Of a stretch of 64,000 nucleotides of DNA, positions 63,690 to 64,000 are shown in pieces. Under the pieces are notes generated by a model. It saw only the letters and a program-made list of their open reading frames with translations, had not been told where the DNA came from and ran no database searches. Every line of letters starts with the position of its first letter. Positions within the stretch are counted from its first letter, which is position 1. Location: the IMG/VR virus record IMGVR_UViG_3300046373_000039, positions 20,284-84,283 of that record, one strand, 5' to 3'. The translations under genes and the position numbers were made by a program. This stretch comes from a virus.

Positions 63690-63863
63690 ATGAACATAGG
63701 AGAATTGAAAGAACTTATCAAGGATCTTCCAGATGAGATGGAAGTGTGTAGCTGCTGTGCAAGCCCTATTAATGATCCTAGTAGAGCTTGGGTGTCTGAA
63801 GAAGATTATTATGACGAAGAAACAGATAGTTTTGTAGATATTACCATTGTCAGAATTCATTAA
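63690..63863 (+). CDS. Hypothetical acidic protein, 57 aa
   Basis: AGGAGAG before the ATG. Begins MNIGELKELIKDLPDEMEV, contains CSCC and an acidic C-terminal half (SEEDYYDEETDSFVD). The opening (ELKELIKDLPDEMEV) is common in small phage proteins of unknown role. Single-gene unit between its promoter and the terminator below. Confidence 0.6.
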   Translation: MNIGELKELIKDLPDEMEVCSCCASPINDPSRAWVSEEDYYDEETDSFVDITIVRIH

Positions 63864-63872
63864 TTTCCCAAA

Positions 63873-63887
63873 CCCCCCCCCCCCCCC
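63873..63887 (+). repeat. Run of fifteen C
   Basis: A homopolymer of 15 C just after a stop codon, striking in AT-rich DNA. Length may vary between copies or may contain a sequencing error. Confidence 0.6.
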
Positions 63888-63893
63888 TCAGAA

Positions 63894-63930
63894 AGACACT
63901 TAGCTTGTATTAGTGAGTGTCTATTTTTAT
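63894..63930 (+). terminator. Rho-independent terminator
   Basis: AGACACT (63894-63900) / AGTGTCT (63916-63922) followed by ATTTTTAT. Ends the 63690 transcript. The remaining 70 bases to the window edge hold only a promoter-like repeat. Confidence 0.7.
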
Positions 63931-64000
63931 GTCTGGAAATATGTGAAAGCCTTTATTTGTAAGGGGTGTAGTCTGTGAACTTACTGGATATCTCGTAGTA

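Noticed and set aside
63956-63984. Second promoter in the repeated motif near the right edge
   Set aside because: A -35-like TTTGTA is present but the position of the -10 box reads ACTTAC; not a convincing promoter.
1-64000. CRISPR array, integrase or lysogeny module
   Set aside because: No regular spaced direct repeats, no recombinase and no CI-like repressor were seen. The only tandem repeats are inside the fibre gene.

Overview
The window is part of the genome of a lytic, contractile-tailed double-stranded DNA phage (myovirus). The evidence is a tail sheath, a gpJ/gp25-type baseplate, a tape measure protein, a terminase and a four-gene lysis cassette. The overlapping Rz/Rz1-type spanins imply a Gram-negative host. 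The DNA is AT-rich, promoters look like host sigma-70 promoters, and no integrase, repressor or RNA polymerase gene was seen. The structural module (DUF3383-like sheath, DUF3277-like tube proteins, XkdF-like protease) resembles that of KPP10/Pam3-like myoviruses. That comparison rests on recalled family signatures, not on a database search.

Layout. (1) 1-15,151, rightward: DNA replication and nucleotide metabolism. It holds a partial gene at the edge (possibly the end of a DNA polymerase), an acidic-tailed ssDNA-binding protein, a FEN-type exonuclease, a metallophosphoesterase, a DUF3310 protein, a DUF1937 protein, thymidylate synthase ThyX and class I ribonucleotide reductase NrdB/NrdA. Many genes under 100 codons lie between them, and HNH endonucleases have inserted at operon junctions. 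(2) 15,172-48,097, leftward: the late module. In transcription order it runs: fibre genes, a SAP-like small protein, large terminase, portal, protease, scaffold, decoration protein, major capsid protein, connectors, sheath, a GIY-YIG endonuclease, three tube-like proteins, frameshifted tail chaperones, tape measure, baseplate, fibre, two tandem tailspikes, lysozyme, holin and spanins. (3) 48,098-50,908, mostly leftward: an RNA island. It carries three tRNAs (Met/Ile-CAU, Gly-UCC, Arg-UCU), two large non-coding stretches with many perfect helices and apparent pseudoknots, an array of five hairpins with polypurine/polypyrimidine loops, and small protein genes including a small-terminase-like gene and an HExxH metalloprotease. 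(4) 50,909-64,000, rightward: about 40 densely overlapped small genes, probably early or host-takeover functions. Recognisable ones are PhoH, a ClpP-like protease, a dCMP deaminase, a Mesh1-like (p)ppGpp hydrolase, a lipoprotein and a winged-helix protein.

How it works together. ThyX, dCMP deaminase and NrdAB form a dNTP supply line for the replication genes. The two rightward arms and the leftward late arm are separated by a divergent promoter region near 50.75-50.88 kb and a convergent terminator near 15.18 kb. Several control elements are written compactly: a promoter abutting a terminator hairpin after nrdA, an inverted repeat around a -10 box at 55.97 kb, a stem-loop that can hide the ribosome site of the GIY-YIG gene, and a stem-loop just downstream of a T-run in the tail chaperone gene.

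The strongest candidate for something undescribed is the RNA island at 48.1-50.9 kb, especially the roughly 440-nt structured RNA at 48,200-48,640.
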